From Candidatus Caldilinea saccharophila (lineage in GTDB: Bacteria > Chloroflexota > Anaerolineae > Caldilineales > Caldilineaceae), in assembly GCA_016710365.1 (NCBI GenBank), contig JADJVW010000020.1, positions 1 to 64,000 on the forward strand: a stretch of 64,000 nucleotides of DNA, given 5' to 3'. Both the position numbers and the translations under genes were made by a program. Position 1 is the stretch's first letter. Each line of letters opens with the position of its first letter. The notes under the pieces are model-generated. The model made no database searches. It was not told the origin of the DNA and saw only the letters and a program-made list of their open reading frames with translations. Positions 48,737 to 58,837 of the stretch are shown piece by piece.

Positions 48737-49417
48737 TCAGACGCTCTCTAACAAGTGCTCGCGCAGCAACGCCAGGTTTGCTGCCGGCGTCCCTTTGTCG
48801 TTAAAAACCGAACTGCCCACCACAATCACATTGGCGCCCGAATCCACTACATCGGCAATGTTGTCAGGATGGATGCCGCCATCGACCTGAAGGTCGGCCA
48901 GCGGACAGAGTTCGTCCATGAGCCGCGCCATGCGGCGAATCTTGGCGGTCATAGTCTCGATAAAACGCTGCGAACCAAAGCCAGGATTCACGGTCATCAC
49001 CAACACCTGGTCGAGCAGTGGCAACACTTCATGAATCGCCTCTACCGAGGTAGCCGGATTGAGTGCAACGCCGGCTTTGCAGCCAAGCGCAGTGATCAGT
49101 TGCAACGTGCGGTGAAGATGAAGCGTGGCCTCTGTATGCACGGTAATGATGTCCGCGCCCGCGCCGGCAAAGTCTTGAAGATAGCGGTCGGGGTCGGTGA
49201 TCATCAAATGCACGTCAAGCGGCAGCGTCGTCATGCCGCGCACCGCCTTGACCAGCAGCGGGCCAAAGGAGATGTTCGGCACAAAACAGCCATCCATCAC
49301 ATCCAGATGGATGTAGTCGGCCCCCCCGCGGTCGGCGGCGGCAATCTGTTCGGCAAGATGACCAAAATCAGCCGTCAAAATGGACGGCGCCAGCTTTACG
49401 ATTTTCTTCGTTTTCAT
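48737..49417 (-). CDS. rpe: Ribulose-phosphate 3-epimerase
   Basis: Interconverts ribulose 5-phosphate and xylulose 5-phosphate in the pentose phosphate pathway. The TIM barrel of 226 residues has LAPSILTADFGHLAEQIAAA, DYIHLDVMDGCFVPNISFGP with the metal-ligand His and catalytic Asp, VDGGIHPDNIADVVDSGANV and VVGSSVF. An upstream ATG at 49441 is possible, but MKTKKIVKLAPSIL is the usual beginning. It overlaps the 3' end of the hydrolase gene by about 50 bases on the same strand. Confidence 0.95.
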   Translation of the reverse strand: MKTKKIVKLAPSILTADFGHLAEQIAAADRGGADYIHLDVMDGCFVPNISFGPLLVKAVRGMTTLPLDVHLMITDPDRYLQDFAGAGADIITVHTEATLHLHRTLQLITALGCKAGVALNPATSVEAIHEVLPLLDQVLVMTVNPGFGSQRFIETMTAKIRRMARLMDELCPLADLQVDGGIHPDNIADVVDSGANVIVVGSSVFNDKGTPAANLALLREHLLESV

Positions 49418-50255
49418 TCTCCGCCTCACCTGTCCGGTCAATTATGGGTGATGAAATCAAACTGTGTGCGTCCAGGAATTGTACCATAAGTTCGGCCACG
49501 CGCCAGGGCTGCCGAAAGATCAACCCATGCGTCTGGCCGGGGATGATATGCAGCGTCGCATCAGGCAGCGCCGCGGCCATGGCCTGCGGAATCGCGACGG
49601 GGAAAAACTCGTCGTCAGCGCCGTGAATGAGACAGACCGGCAGTGCAAAGCGCGCCAGGTCGCTCAGGTGTAGATCGATGGCCGTCTCCGGGCGCAGCCG
49701 CCGAAAACCAGCCAGCACGACATCTTCGTAGTAGCCTTCATAATGGAAGGGATCGTGCAGGCGCGCGGTCGCTGCCATCCAGCGGCGACCGGCTTGAAAG
49801 CGCGCCGGCTCCAGGCGCGCAAGCTGGCCTGTCGTCGCCGGGTTGGTGCTGTATGTCGTGCTGACCAGGGCAAGACTGGCTGGCTGCATCCACCCATCGG
49901 CCACCAGCAACTGTGCGATCATGCCGCCGCTGCTGCAACCGGCAAGATGGGCGTCCAGGACATCCTCATGCGCCAGCAGCGCGGCAAGCTGCTGTGCAAT
50001 ATGGCGGTGGTGAAAGCCAATCGGGTGTCCGACCGATTGCCCATGTCCAGGCAAATCGGGCAGAAGCACCCTGAAGTGCTCCGTCAGCGCGTCCAGCAAC
50101 GCCCCCCAGGCCGCCCGGCCCGTGCTCATGAAATTGTGGAGCAGCACGATAGTGGGCGTCACCGTTGGCGACGCAAGAGGAGTGTTCGCTTCCAGCAATT
50201 CGTAGGCAATCACGCCGGTTTCGGTGGCAAATGTGCGCATAGATGGCTCAGGCAT
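49368..50255 (-). CDS. Alpha/beta hydrolase
   Basis: A 295-residue alpha/beta-fold hydrolase. TIVLLHNFMSTGRAAWGALL gives the oxyanion region, DLPGHGQS the conserved turn, GCSSGGMIAQLLVADG the nucleophile elbow G-x-S-x-G (Ser in SSG), VCLIHGADDEFFPVAIP the acid, and IPGQTHGLIFRQPW the catalytic His. The frame is open far upstream, but ATG 50255 overlaps the stop of the preceding protease gene, a normal coupled arrangement. The tail after residue ~275 is low-complexity (GEAENENEE). Substrate unknown. Confidence 0.85.
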   Translation of the reverse strand: MPEPSMRTFATETGVIAYELLEANTPLASPTVTPTIVLLHNFMSTGRAAWGALLDALTEHFRVLLPDLPGHGQSVGHPIGFHHRHIAQQLAALLAHEDVLDAHLAGCSSGGMIAQLLVADGWMQPASLALVSTTYSTNPATTGQLARLEPARFQAGRRWMAATARLHDPFHYEGYYEDVVLAGFRRLRPETAIDLHLSDLARFALPVCLIHGADDEFFPVAIPQAMAAALPDATLHIIPGQTHGLIFRQPWRVAELMVQFLDAHSLISSPIIDRTGEAENENEENRKAGAVHFDG

Positions 50256-51435
50256 AGGGTTGGGTCTCCTGCGTATCGGCGCTGCCGGCGGGCGGGCCTG
50301 GCCGCTGCATCCGTCCTTCCAGCACAGCTCCCATGACATGGAACACCTCGGCGATGTCGTCGCTGGTGATAATACCCAGCGTCTGCTCCTGCTCCACAAC
50401 TGCCACGACGCGGCTGCCGCTCTGCCCCATTTTCTCCCACACGGTGGCGAGGTCGGCATCGCGCGTGCAGCGTGGAATGGTCGAGGCTGGCTGCATGACA
50501 TCGACGATACGCGCCTCGGTTCCCACTTCGCGCAGCGCAGCGATCAAGCGCGGTCGGGTCAACACGCCGACAAATTGTCCGGCTAGATCATGAACCGGGT
50601 AGTCGGTTTGATACGAATTCATGATCAGTTCCGTCACGCGCGCCAGCCGTTCACTCGTATAGACGACAATTGCGTTGGAGGTCAGCGCGTCGCCGGCGCG
50701 GAAGCGACGTAGCACCGCGCGACTGCTCACCGCCTCCAGCTCGGCCGAGCCGCCCACGTAGACAAAAAAAGCGACGAGCAACAACCCAATGGCGCCGGTG
50801 AAGATGCCGTAGATCGCCATCAAGACGGCCAGCAAGCGGCCGGCTACGACCGCCATCTGCGTGGCGCGTGTGTAGGGGAGCACATAGGCCAGCAACGCAC
50901 GCAGCAAGCGCCCACCATCCAACGGAAACGCCGGCAACAGATTGAAAAGCGCCAGCAGAAGATTGGTGGAAATCAGGAAGATCAACAGGTTGAGCAGGCC
51001 AGGATTCTGGATGCTGACGCCCATCGCATTCATGTTGAAAAGACCGTCGCCGCTGCCGCCGTTGACCAGCAGCGCCAAGGGCGTCAACAGCATGGCGAGC
51101 ACCAGATTGACAAGCGGGCCGGCCGCCACAATCGCGATCTCCTGCGCGGGTTTCTCTGGGATGCGCTCCAGATTCGCCACGCCCCCGATCGGCAGCAGCA
51201 AGATGCTGCGCGTGCTGATGCCAAAGCGCCGCGCCGTGAGCGCGTGGCCATACTCATGCAGGGTGACGCAGAGAAACAGCAGCAGCATCGTCAGCACGCC
51301 GTACAGCCCGCCAATCAGCCATCCCGCCGGCCCCGCGCCATAGATGAACGCGCCGAAGGCCAGCACCAACACAAACGACCAATGCACCTTGACCTCGATG
51401 CCCAACAGCTTGAATTCCGCTAGATTTACATTCAC
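50248..51435 (-). CDS. Site-2 protease with CBS pair (M50)
   Basis: Predicted intramembrane zinc protease of 395 residues. Six hydrophobic segments; the zinc site HEYGH is in CVTLHEYGHALTARRFG and the second site is NLLPAFPLDGGRLLRALLAY. The C-terminal third holds two CBS motifs (SYQTDYPVHDLAGQFVGVLT; GSRVVAVVEQEQTLGIITSD), which sense adenosyl ligands in related proteases. This is the SpoIVFB-like S2P-CBS subgroup. The C-terminus overlaps the hydrolase start. Substrate not known. Confidence 0.9.
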   Translation of the reverse strand: MNVNLAEFKLLGIEVKVHWSFVLVLAFGAFIYGAGPAGWLIGGLYGVLTMLLLFLCVTLHEYGHALTARRFGISTRSILLLPIGGVANLERIPEKPAQEIAIVAAGPLVNLVLAMLLTPLALLVNGGSGDGLFNMNAMGVSIQNPGLLNLLIFLISTNLLLALFNLLPAFPLDGGRLLRALLAYVLPYTRATQMAVVAGRLLAVLMAIYGIFTGAIGLLLVAFFVYVGGSAELEAVSSRAVLRRFRAGDALTSNAIVVYTSERLARVTELIMNSYQTDYPVHDLAGQFVGVLTRPRLIAALREVGTEARIVDVMQPASTIPRCTRDADLATVWEKMGQSGSRVVAVVEQEQTLGIITSDDIAEVFHVMGAVLEGRMQRPGPPAGSADTQETQPYA

Positions 51436-51475
51436 GACATTTTCCTCCGCACAAAACGACCGTCCGGTGCAGCCA

Positions 51476-51603
51476 GTGATGCGTAGGTCGGGCTACCAGC
51501 CCGACAGTGATGCGTAGGTCGGGCTACCAGCCCGACAGTGATGCGTAGGTCGGGCTATCAGCCCGACGGTGATGCGTAGGTCGGGCTATCAGCCCGACAG
51601 TGA
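51476..51603. repeat. Tandem array of four 31-base palindromic units
   Basis: Four units of GTGATGCGTAGGTCGGGCTA followed by (C/T)CAGCCCGACA run head to tail; units 3 and 4 have T instead of C at the variable base. Each unit contains the palindrome GTCGGGCTAxCAGCCCGAC. The core is shared with the larger element at 62147. It lies between the protease promoter region and the DUF971 gene. It is not CRISPR: there are no unique spacers. Confidence 0.85.
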
Positions 51604-51616
51604 TCTACAAATCGCA

Positions 51617-51979
51617 TCAGTCAATCACCAATGGCGGCGCGCCGTCGGGATTGCAGTCGAGACACGGGCACGCGGCGCGCAGCGCGCTAAACGGAAAGAT
51701 GCCCGCGCCATGCCCATCCGTCCAGGTGAAACGGATCGCATAATGGCCGACAAACTCGGCGCCGGCGATCGCGGCGCTCGGCGGCGGGGTGGCGCTCAGC
51801 CGCAGCAAGTCGGTGGCAAGCGCCGCGGTGCGGCGCTCCTCCCGGCAGGTGGCGCAGGGACAGTTCCCGCGCAGCCAGGTCAGTAAATACTCACTGTGAT
51901 GATCATCCAGCCAGATGACGTACATCACACCGGCGGCGCGGTCGATGGTGAATTCCTGGGGTCGTGATTCTGTTGACAT
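51617..51979 (-). CDS. DUF971 / gamma-butyrobetaine hydroxylase N-terminal-like protein
   Basis: A 120-residue protein matching the DUF971 domain: TIDRAAGVMYVIWLDDHHSE, LTWLRGNCPCATCREERR, YAIRFTWTDGHGAGIFPF and AACPCLDCNPDG. The two Cys pairs probably bind metal. This family is often near iron-sulfur cluster genes, though not here. ATG 51979 is preferred because GAGG precedes it; alternatives lie at 51994 and 52015. It is 20 bases before the stop of the GNAT gene on the same strand. Confidence 0.85.
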   Translation of the reverse strand: MSTESRPQEFTIDRAAGVMYVIWLDDHHSEYLLTWLRGNCPCATCREERRTAALATDLLRLSATPPPSAAIAGAEFVGHYAIRFTWTDGHGAGIFPFSALRAACPCLDCNPDGAPPLVID

Positions 51980-51999
51980 AGCAGCCTCATCCATGGCGT

Positions 52000-53202
52000 T
52001 CAATATCCATTCCATTCAAACAGGGCATAGCGTTGTTTGGCGTAAGCGCCGACTCGTTGCAAAAAGGAAACAGCCGGCGTTGCCACTGCGTACGGCCCGC
52101 AGGCCAGTTCTGTCCAGCCTGCGCCCGCGGCATGGTGCAACGCCTGCGCCAGCAACTGGGAACCGATCCCTTGGCGGCGCCATGCCGGGGCGACCGCGCC
52201 AAAGAGCAGACGCCCACGCCGGACAGGGCGTCGCCTGGCCCACGCTGCAAACCAGCGCAACGGCAGCAGACGGCCACCGCCGGTGCGCCGCAGCAACGGC
52301 GCCAGGTCGGGCTGCACTACGACAAACCCTACGGGCGCGCCCTCAACTTGCGCCAGCCAGCCCAGCGTTGGCGCGGTGGCGATCCATTGTAGTAAAAGCG
52401 ACGCCTCATCGCGTTCGATAGACGGCGTCGGCGCATGGGGCGCCAGGGCGGCCTGCAGCAAAGGCCAATGGGCGCCAACCAGCTCGTCAAGTTGCAGCGA
52501 GGTGAGCACGGCTGGCCCCTGCGATTGCGGAAGCGGGCTGATCACCGGCAAGCTGAGCACCACGCTCTCCTGGCACACGCTCATACTCGTCGCCAACAAG
52601 TCGGCAAGATAGGGCGGATTGTACGGCGTGTGGATCGGCGGCGTTTGGTCGAAATGGTTGGTCAGCGCGCCGCCGCCCCACGCCGGGACCAATCCAGCCG
52701 GCCCGATGAGGCGCGTACACCCAGACTCCGCCGCGCGCTCCATCGCCGCGGCCAGGAGGCGATCCAAGGACTCTTCATCGTTGGTGCAGCGCAGCATCCC
52801 GAGATAGGCCGCACCTTGCGACTGCGGTGCGCACAGCAACACAGCCGCGGCGACCGCCTCCTCAAACACGGCGCCGGCCAGGAGCGGCTGGGCCGCCGGC
52901 GCTTGCGCGGATTGACGTCGCTGCGGCAGCGCTTCCATGTAGACGGGCTGGGCATCAATGCGTTGCCAGTAGGGTGCATCCATCCGCACCACAAGCCGAT
53001 GCCAGGCAGCGTAATCGGGCGGCGACCAGTACGGGTCGTCGGCATAGAGCTTCCACCACGCGCCCACGAACGACCGCCGCGCCCACCAATCAGTTGGCCA
53101 TACTGTGGAATAATTAAAATACGCCACGATGAGAATGTAGAACAGGATGCGCCAGAAAAGCACGCGCTCGTTTTCAGAGCCTGCTACTTTCCCTACGCGC
53201 AC
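52000..53202 (-). CDS. Two-part GNAT-family acetyltransferase
   Basis: About 370-400 residues. The central part (SFVGAWWKLYADDPYWSPPD, then LLAGAVFEEAVAAAVLLCAP) matches the YghO-like family, where the N-terminal half is a degenerate GNAT. The C-terminal GNAT domain has GAPVGFVVVQPDL and LLFGAVAPAWRRQGIGSQLL with the R-x-x-G-x-G/S loop. The N-terminal 30 residues are hydrophobic and atypical, so the real start may lie downstream of the GTG/ATG at 53202. Substrate unknown. Confidence 0.75.
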   Translation of the reverse strand: MRVGKVAGSENERVLFWRILFYILIVAYFNYSTVWPTDWWARRSFVGAWWKLYADDPYWSPPDYAAWHRLVVRMDAPYWQRIDAQPVYMEALPQRRQSAQAPAAQPLLAGAVFEEAVAAAVLLCAPQSQGAAYLGMLRCTNDEESLDRLLAAAMERAAESGCTRLIGPAGLVPAWGGGALTNHFDQTPPIHTPYNPPYLADLLATSMSVCQESVVLSLPVISPLPQSQGPAVLTSLQLDELVGAHWPLLQAALAPHAPTPSIERDEASLLLQWIATAPTLGWLAQVEGAPVGFVVVQPDLAPLLRRTGGGRLLPLRWFAAWARRRPVRRGRLLFGAVAPAWRRQGIGSQLLAQALHHAAGAGWTELACGPYAVATPAVSFLQRVGAYAKQRYALFEWNGY

Positions 53203-53889
53203 AGGTTATTGATCAGTTGTTCATCAAAATACGAAACGCCAATAGTACGCCCGATTCCCTAACAATCGCCGCCGCCCTTGCCAGAGTTATCCCCACTTGT
53301 GGACAACTCTGCGGATAAGTCCAGCGCCCTCTGGGAGCGCAAAAGTAAGGCTGGGGACAATTATAACAGAAGGTTAACAGGCAATTTGCAACGAAGATTC
53401 CTTCCTTAAAGTTCTGCGCCGATGGGGAAGCGTCTCAAATGGTAATTAGCGATTGGAAGTTATCACTACGCTACATTTAGCGTAGCACAAACGTTCCCCC
53501 CTGGCATTTTGACAATAATGGATAGAAAGCCAGCCTAAATTGGCTGCAACCGGCGTTGTCAATTTCCCGTGATTCTGGTAGACTCACGTCAACACTGAAA
53601 CGAAGTTAGCCCCACGGTTACCAGCGCCCATTGCACGATTCATCGTAGCCGGCGCTGACTTCGCCAATGGATGCGCCTCATTGCATCTTCGAATGTGGGC
53701 GAGTGGATCGCTGTGGGTTCGCTGCCTACATGGAACATTGCGCACCAAATCTATAGCAAACTTGAAGCGTATTGCCAAGTCAGCATGCGCTTTATTTGTC
53801 CCTGGATATACACGCCGTATCTGGGCTTGATTCGTCGCGGCAAAGAAAACGACGCAAAGCCTAGAGGACGGCAAGGAGGTAATACAAAA
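53203..53889. other. oriC: Candidate chromosomal replication origin (oriC) upstream of dnaA
   Basis: About 690 bases with no gene, directly before dnaA. Near-consensus DnaA boxes (TTATCCACA, 8 of 9 matches) are TTATCCCCA at 53287-53295, the inverse of TGTGGACAA at 53298-53306, and the inverse of TGCGGATAA at 53310-53318. A weaker box is at 53352-53360. AT-rich sequence (AATTATAACAGAAGGTTAAC) follows and could be the unwinding region. CTACGCT/AGCGTAG at 53466-53485 forms a hairpin. The box cluster and dnaA proximity support oriC, but strand skew was not computed. Confidence 0.6.
53556..53584 (+). promoter_or_regulatory. Candidate dnaA promoter
   Basis: TTGTCA (53556-53561) and TAGACT (53579-53584) at exact 17-base spacing, about 305 bases upstream of the dnaA start. 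Confidence 0.45.
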
Positions 53890-55590
53890 TTGAGAACGGC
53901 GCCAGGTCGCACGTTTGGCGGAAATCGCATGGATAGTTTGCAGCAATCAATGCCGCGAACACAGGGTGTTCAGCCACGCCAATACTATCAGGTATCTTTT
54001 ATGGAAAATCAAGCATCCGACCCACGTCCCGCGCAGACGCCCTGTCCAGAGGAGCGTCTTGCTCGTCCATTGTTCGAGGATTGGAGCCAGGATTCCTCTG
54101 CTGTGGCGCGCAGCGAGGCCGACGCCTTGCTGGCCGATGCGCTGGCGCCGCGGCCCGTTACGGAAAGCAACCGGCGCCCCATCGATCCCCATGCCGTCTG
54201 GCAGCAATTGTTAGGTGAGTTTGCTTTGGAAATGCCTTCCAACCAACTTGACGCCTGGATCCAAGCCAGCCAGGTGCTGCATTACGAAGATGGGCACTTC
54301 ATCGTCGGCCTGCCCAACGCCTACTATCTGGATTGGGCGCAAGACCGGCTGCGTCCCCATATCAAGCGCAAGCTGGCAAGCATCATGCAGCGCAGCTCGA
54401 TCGATGTCTCTTTTCGCGTGGTGACCGCCGCGCCTGCGCCGCGCCAGACGCCGCAGACCAAACTGGCGCCGCTGTACGAGGCGCCCAAGGCAGGCGTCCA
54501 GGAAAGCGAAAAACCGGCGCCTCCTCATCTGTTGCCAACTCCATCGGCGGCAGGCATGACGCCTGCAGCGCGTGCGATCGGGCCGATCAATCACAAATAT
54601 ACGTTCGACTCCTTTGTCATCGGCAAACACAACCGCATCGCCTTTGCCGCCGCGGAGGACATCGCTCGTGCGCCTGGCCAGCACTTCAACCCACTCTATA
54701 TTTACGGTGGCGTGGGATTGGGCAAGACGCACCTGCTCAACGCCATCGCCAATCGCCTTGTCGAACGCGGCTTCTCGGTGCTCTACTGTTCCACCGAGCA
54801 GTTCACCAACGATCTGGTGAACGCCATTCGGGATCGATCCACCGACCTCTTTCGCACCAAATACCGCGAGATCGATGTGCTGCTGCTGGACGATATCCAG
54901 TTTATTGTCGGCAAAGAAAGCACGCAGGAAGAACTTTTTCACACCTTTAACTACTTGCACGCGGCGGGCAAACAAGTCATCTTCACCAGTGACTGCCCTC
55001 CGCGCGATATGCCCCGCCTCGAGGAGCGCCTGCGCAGCCGCTTCGAGGGTGGCTTGACCACCGACATCGTGGCGCCCGATTTCGAAACGCGCGTGGCGAT
55101 TCTGCAGACAAAAGTCGAGCGCCAGGGCATGCAGGTGAACTACGACGTGCTCATGCTGATCGCCGACCGCGTCAAGAGCAATGTGCGCGAGTTGGAGGGC
55201 GCCCTCAACAGGGTGTGGCTCTACGCGCAGAGTCACGCACAAGCGATCGATGTCGCCCTGGCGGAAACGGTGTTAGGCTCCTTGACGCCGCGGCGCGCGG
55301 TGTGCACGCCTACTCACACTGTGGAACGGGTCGCAACCTATTTTGGCATGACGGTTGCTGACTTGACGGGGCGAAGACGCACCGCGGACGTAGCGCGCGC
55401 CCGTCAAGTTGCCATGTTCTTGTTGCGCACAGAAAACGCGCTCTCGCTGCCAGCGATTGGCGACCATTTGGGAGGGCGCGACCATAGCACCGTCAGCCAC
55501 GGCGTCGAGAAGATTACCAGCGACATGCAAAATGACGAGATGCTGCGACAAGCCATCACAAAGCTGCGCGAACAGCTTTATCTGCCGTGA
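53890..55590 (+). CDS. dnaA: Chromosomal replication initiator protein DnaA
   Basis: DnaA opens oriC in an ATP-dependent oligomer. Domain I (VWQQLLGEFALEMPSNQLDA) is followed by a variable linker. The AAA+ domain III has Walker A GGVGLGKTHLLNAI at residues ~273-286 and Walker B VLLLDDIQFIVGKE at ~331. Domain IV has the DnaA-box recognition motif GRDHSTVSHGVEKI near the end. An in-frame TTG at 53890 has AAGGAGGT nine bases upstream, the best ribosome-binding site in the area, so I use it (566 residues). A longer frame opens at 53671; ATG 53929 and ATG 54001 are other options. recA follows. Confidence 0.96.
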   Translation: MRTAPGRTFGGNRMDSLQQSMPRTQGVQPRQYYQVSFMENQASDPRPAQTPCPEERLARPLFEDWSQDSSAVARSEADALLADALAPRPVTESNRRPIDPHAVWQQLLGEFALEMPSNQLDAWIQASQVLHYEDGHFIVGLPNAYYLDWAQDRLRPHIKRKLASIMQRSSIDVSFRVVTAAPAPRQTPQTKLAPLYEAPKAGVQESEKPAPPHLLPTPSAAGMTPAARAIGPINHKYTFDSFVIGKHNRIAFAAAEDIARAPGQHFNPLYIYGGVGLGKTHLLNAIANRLVERGFSVLYCSTEQFTNDLVNAIRDRSTDLFRTKYREIDVLLLDDIQFIVGKESTQEELFHTFNYLHAAGKQVIFTSDCPPRDMPRLEERLRSRFEGGLTTDIVAPDFETRVAILQTKVERQGMQVNYDVLMLIADRVKSNVRELEGALNRVWLYAQSHAQAIDVALAETVLGSLTPRRAVCTPTHTVERVATYFGMTVADLTGRRRTADVARARQVAMFLLRTENALSLPAIGDHLGGRDHSTVSHGVEKITSDMQNDEMLRQAITKLREQLYLP

Positions 55591-55741
55591 TGCGTAGTGC
55601 AGAAAATGTGGCGTGACGGGAAATGAAAGCGCATGTAATTTTCCGTATAGGACGTTTGCGTGTTTGCCAGCGATTCGGTAAACTATAGAGTAACGCTATA
55701 ACAACTGTGAAACGTGTAATTGCTTCGTAGGTTCCGCCTCA

Positions 55742-55770
55742 TTGACAAATTTTGCGCCGCTAAGTGTCAT
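55742..55770 (+). promoter_or_regulatory. Candidate recA promoter region
   Basis: TTGACA at 55742-55747 is a perfect -35; TGTCAT (55765-55770) gives 17-base spacing, and CATAAT at 55768 is a better -10 at 20 bases. It is close to the start, so a further promoter around TATAG...CTATA at 55684-55700 is also possible. Confidence 0.4.
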
Positions 55771-55784
55771 AATTGGAGTCATGC

Positions 55785-56813
<1,029 letters not shown>

Positions 56814-57205
56814 TTCCGTCACCAGGAACATTGTGCAGAAGCACACAAGATTCCTGTCACACGTTTCGCAAGGCAGTTTCCACATCCGGCGCACGCTAAA
56901 GTGGTGCACGATCAAAAAATCGAGTTTCTTGTCGCCCCGTCTCAAGCGGGTTATGCCAGATAGAAACTCTGTTTTCAAAGTCGTTTTGCTTTAGATTGGT
57001 GTGCTCGATCCTGCACAGTTGCGCTGTAGCGATAGGCTGCGGCGCATTTTTGTTTTCTATATCTTTGTTTTTATGTCTTTGTTTTCGATGATTTGTTTCC
57101 TATGTCGGCGGCGGTGAGTGGTCAAGGCCACATAGCAGCTATCTGCAGACCAAAGCCGGCCCTATCCAATAAGCATATCGAACAGTATCATGAGGTTATC
57201 ACCCT
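56814..57205. other. Intergenic region between recA and rny
   Basis: About 390 bases without a gene. It contains an AGTTTCTT...AGAAACT pair similar to the maeB hairpin and an AT-rich stretch (TTTTTGTTTTCTATATCTTTG) that could be the rny promoter area. GAGG about ten bases before ATG 57206 is the rny ribosome-binding site. Confidence 0.4.
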
Positions 57206-58774
57206 ATGGAAAACGTCATATTGACGATTGCGTTGGTGGTCCTCTTCACCCTGATCGGCGCCGGCATCGCCGGTTATTTAGCATATTCCCGAGGGCGTGA
57301 AGCTGGCATCAAAGCAGAAAATGTACGTCAGGAGGCAATGCGACAGGGCGCTGAAGAGCAGGCCGCGCGCATTATTGCTGAAGCCGAGACCGCGGCCAAA
57401 CAGGCCCAGTTGGCGATCAAGGAAGAGGAGGTGCAGCGGCGCAAGGAGATGGACACCGAATCCACCCGCCGGCGCACCGAACTGGAGAAGATCGAGGAGC
57501 GGCTGCAAGATCGGCTCGACACCGCCGAACGCCGGCTGCAACAGATCGAAAGCCGCGAACGCAAGCTGAATCAACGGGAAAGCCGTTGCAACGAGCGCGA
57601 GGCCAAGCTGACGACGGCGGAAGACGAATGGATGGCCGAACTCCAGCGCGTTGCCAACATGTCGACGGAAGAGGCGCAAAAAGTGCTCCTTGAACGCGTC
57701 GAAGAACAGACGCGCCAGGAAATGTCACGCAAGATCCGCGAGGTGGAGGCGCAGACCGCGGAAGAGGCTGATCGCCGCGCACGCGAGATCATCACCCTGG
57801 CGCTCGAACGCATCGCCAGCGACCATGTCAGCGAATTTGCTGTCAGCACGGTCGACCTGCCCTCCGACGAAATGAAGGGGCGCATCATCGGGCGGCAGGG
57901 ACGCAATATCCGCGCCATCGAACAGGCGTTGGGCGTGGATCTCGTGGTGGACGACACGCCCGAAGCCATCATCATCAGCAGCTTTGACCCCATCCGCCGC
58001 GAAGTCGCGCGCATGACGATGAGCAAACTGGTGGCCGATGGGCGCATCCACCCGGCGCGCATCGAGAAGGAAGTGGAGAAGGCGCAGCAGGAAATCGACC
58101 GCATCGTCGTCGAGTCGGGCGAGCAGGCCATGATCGAGGCTGGCGTTTCCGGCCTGCATCGTGAGGTGCAGAAATTGCTGGGAAGACTCAAGTTCCGCAC
58201 CAGCTACGGGCAGAATCAGCTTGCCCACGTGGTTGAAACCGCCAAACTGGCCGGGCTGATCGCGGCGGAACTCCACGCCAACGTCAAAGTCGCCAGAATG
58301 GGCGGGCTGTTGCACGACCTGGGCAAAGCCGTCACGCATGAAATCGACGGTCCCCACGCCATTGTCGGCGCCGAAATTGCCAAGCGCTACAACGTGCCCG
58401 ACGTCGTGGTCAATGCGATTGCTTCACATCACGGCGAGGTGGAGCCGGAGTCGATCGAGGCCGTCATCGTGGCCGCGGCCGACGCCATCTCTGGCGCACG
58501 TCCCGGCGCACGCCGCGAGTCGCTGGAGACGTACATCAAGCGTGTGACCGAACTCGAAGACATCGGCAACAGCTTCAAGGGCGTCAGCCAGACCTATGCC
58601 ATCCAGGCCGGGCGTGAGATTCGCGTGCTGGTGCGTCCCGAAGATGTGGACGATCTGGCGGCCATCCAGCTCAGCCGGGACATCGCCAAGCGCATCGAAG
58701 ACAACCTGCAATATCCTGGTCAGATTCGTGTAACCGTCGTACGCGAGACGCGCGCGGTTGAATACGCCAAGTAA
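57206..58774 (+). CDS. rny: Ribonuclease Y
   Basis: Membrane-anchored endoribonuclease that starts mRNA decay. 522 residues: an N-terminal transmembrane helix (ILTIALVVLFTLIGAGIAGY), then a long charged coiled coil to residue ~200, a KH RNA-binding domain (GRIIGRQGRNIRAIEQALGV), and an HD domain with LLHDLGKAVTHEIDGPHAIV and ASHHGEVEPESIEAVIVAAA. The final residues (GQIRVTVVRETRAVEYAK) are the usual end. It is the standard length. The RicT gene, whose B. subtilis homologue assists RNase Y, lies two genes away. Confidence 0.96.
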   Translation: MENVILTIALVVLFTLIGAGIAGYLAYSRGREAGIKAENVRQEAMRQGAEEQAARIIAEAETAAKQAQLAIKEEEVQRRKEMDTESTRRRTELEKIEERLQDRLDTAERRLQQIESRERKLNQRESRCNEREAKLTTAEDEWMAELQRVANMSTEEAQKVLLERVEEQTRQEMSRKIREVEAQTAEEADRRAREIITLALERIASDHVSEFAVSTVDLPSDEMKGRIIGRQGRNIRAIEQALGVDLVVDDTPEAIIISSFDPIRREVARMTMSKLVADGRIHPARIEKEVEKAQQEIDRIVVESGEQAMIEAGVSGLHREVQKLLGRLKFRTSYGQNQLAHVVETAKLAGLIAAELHANVKVARMGGLLHDLGKAVTHEIDGPHAIVGAEIAKRYNVPDVVVNAIASHHGEVEPESIEAVIVAAADAISGARPGARRESLETYIKRVTELEDIGNSFKGVSQTYAIQAGREIRVLVRPEDVDDLAAIQLSRDIAKRIEDNLQYPGQIRVTVVRETRAVEYAK

Positions 58775-58837
58775 ATCACTCCTCGTGGTCGGCTGGAGCG
58801 CGGCAATGTGGCGCTTCAGTCGACTCGTTCACCAACT

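Noticed and set aside
51476..51603. CRISPR-like repeat array
   Set aside because: Units are contiguous, palindromic and have no unique spacers; no cas gene is present.
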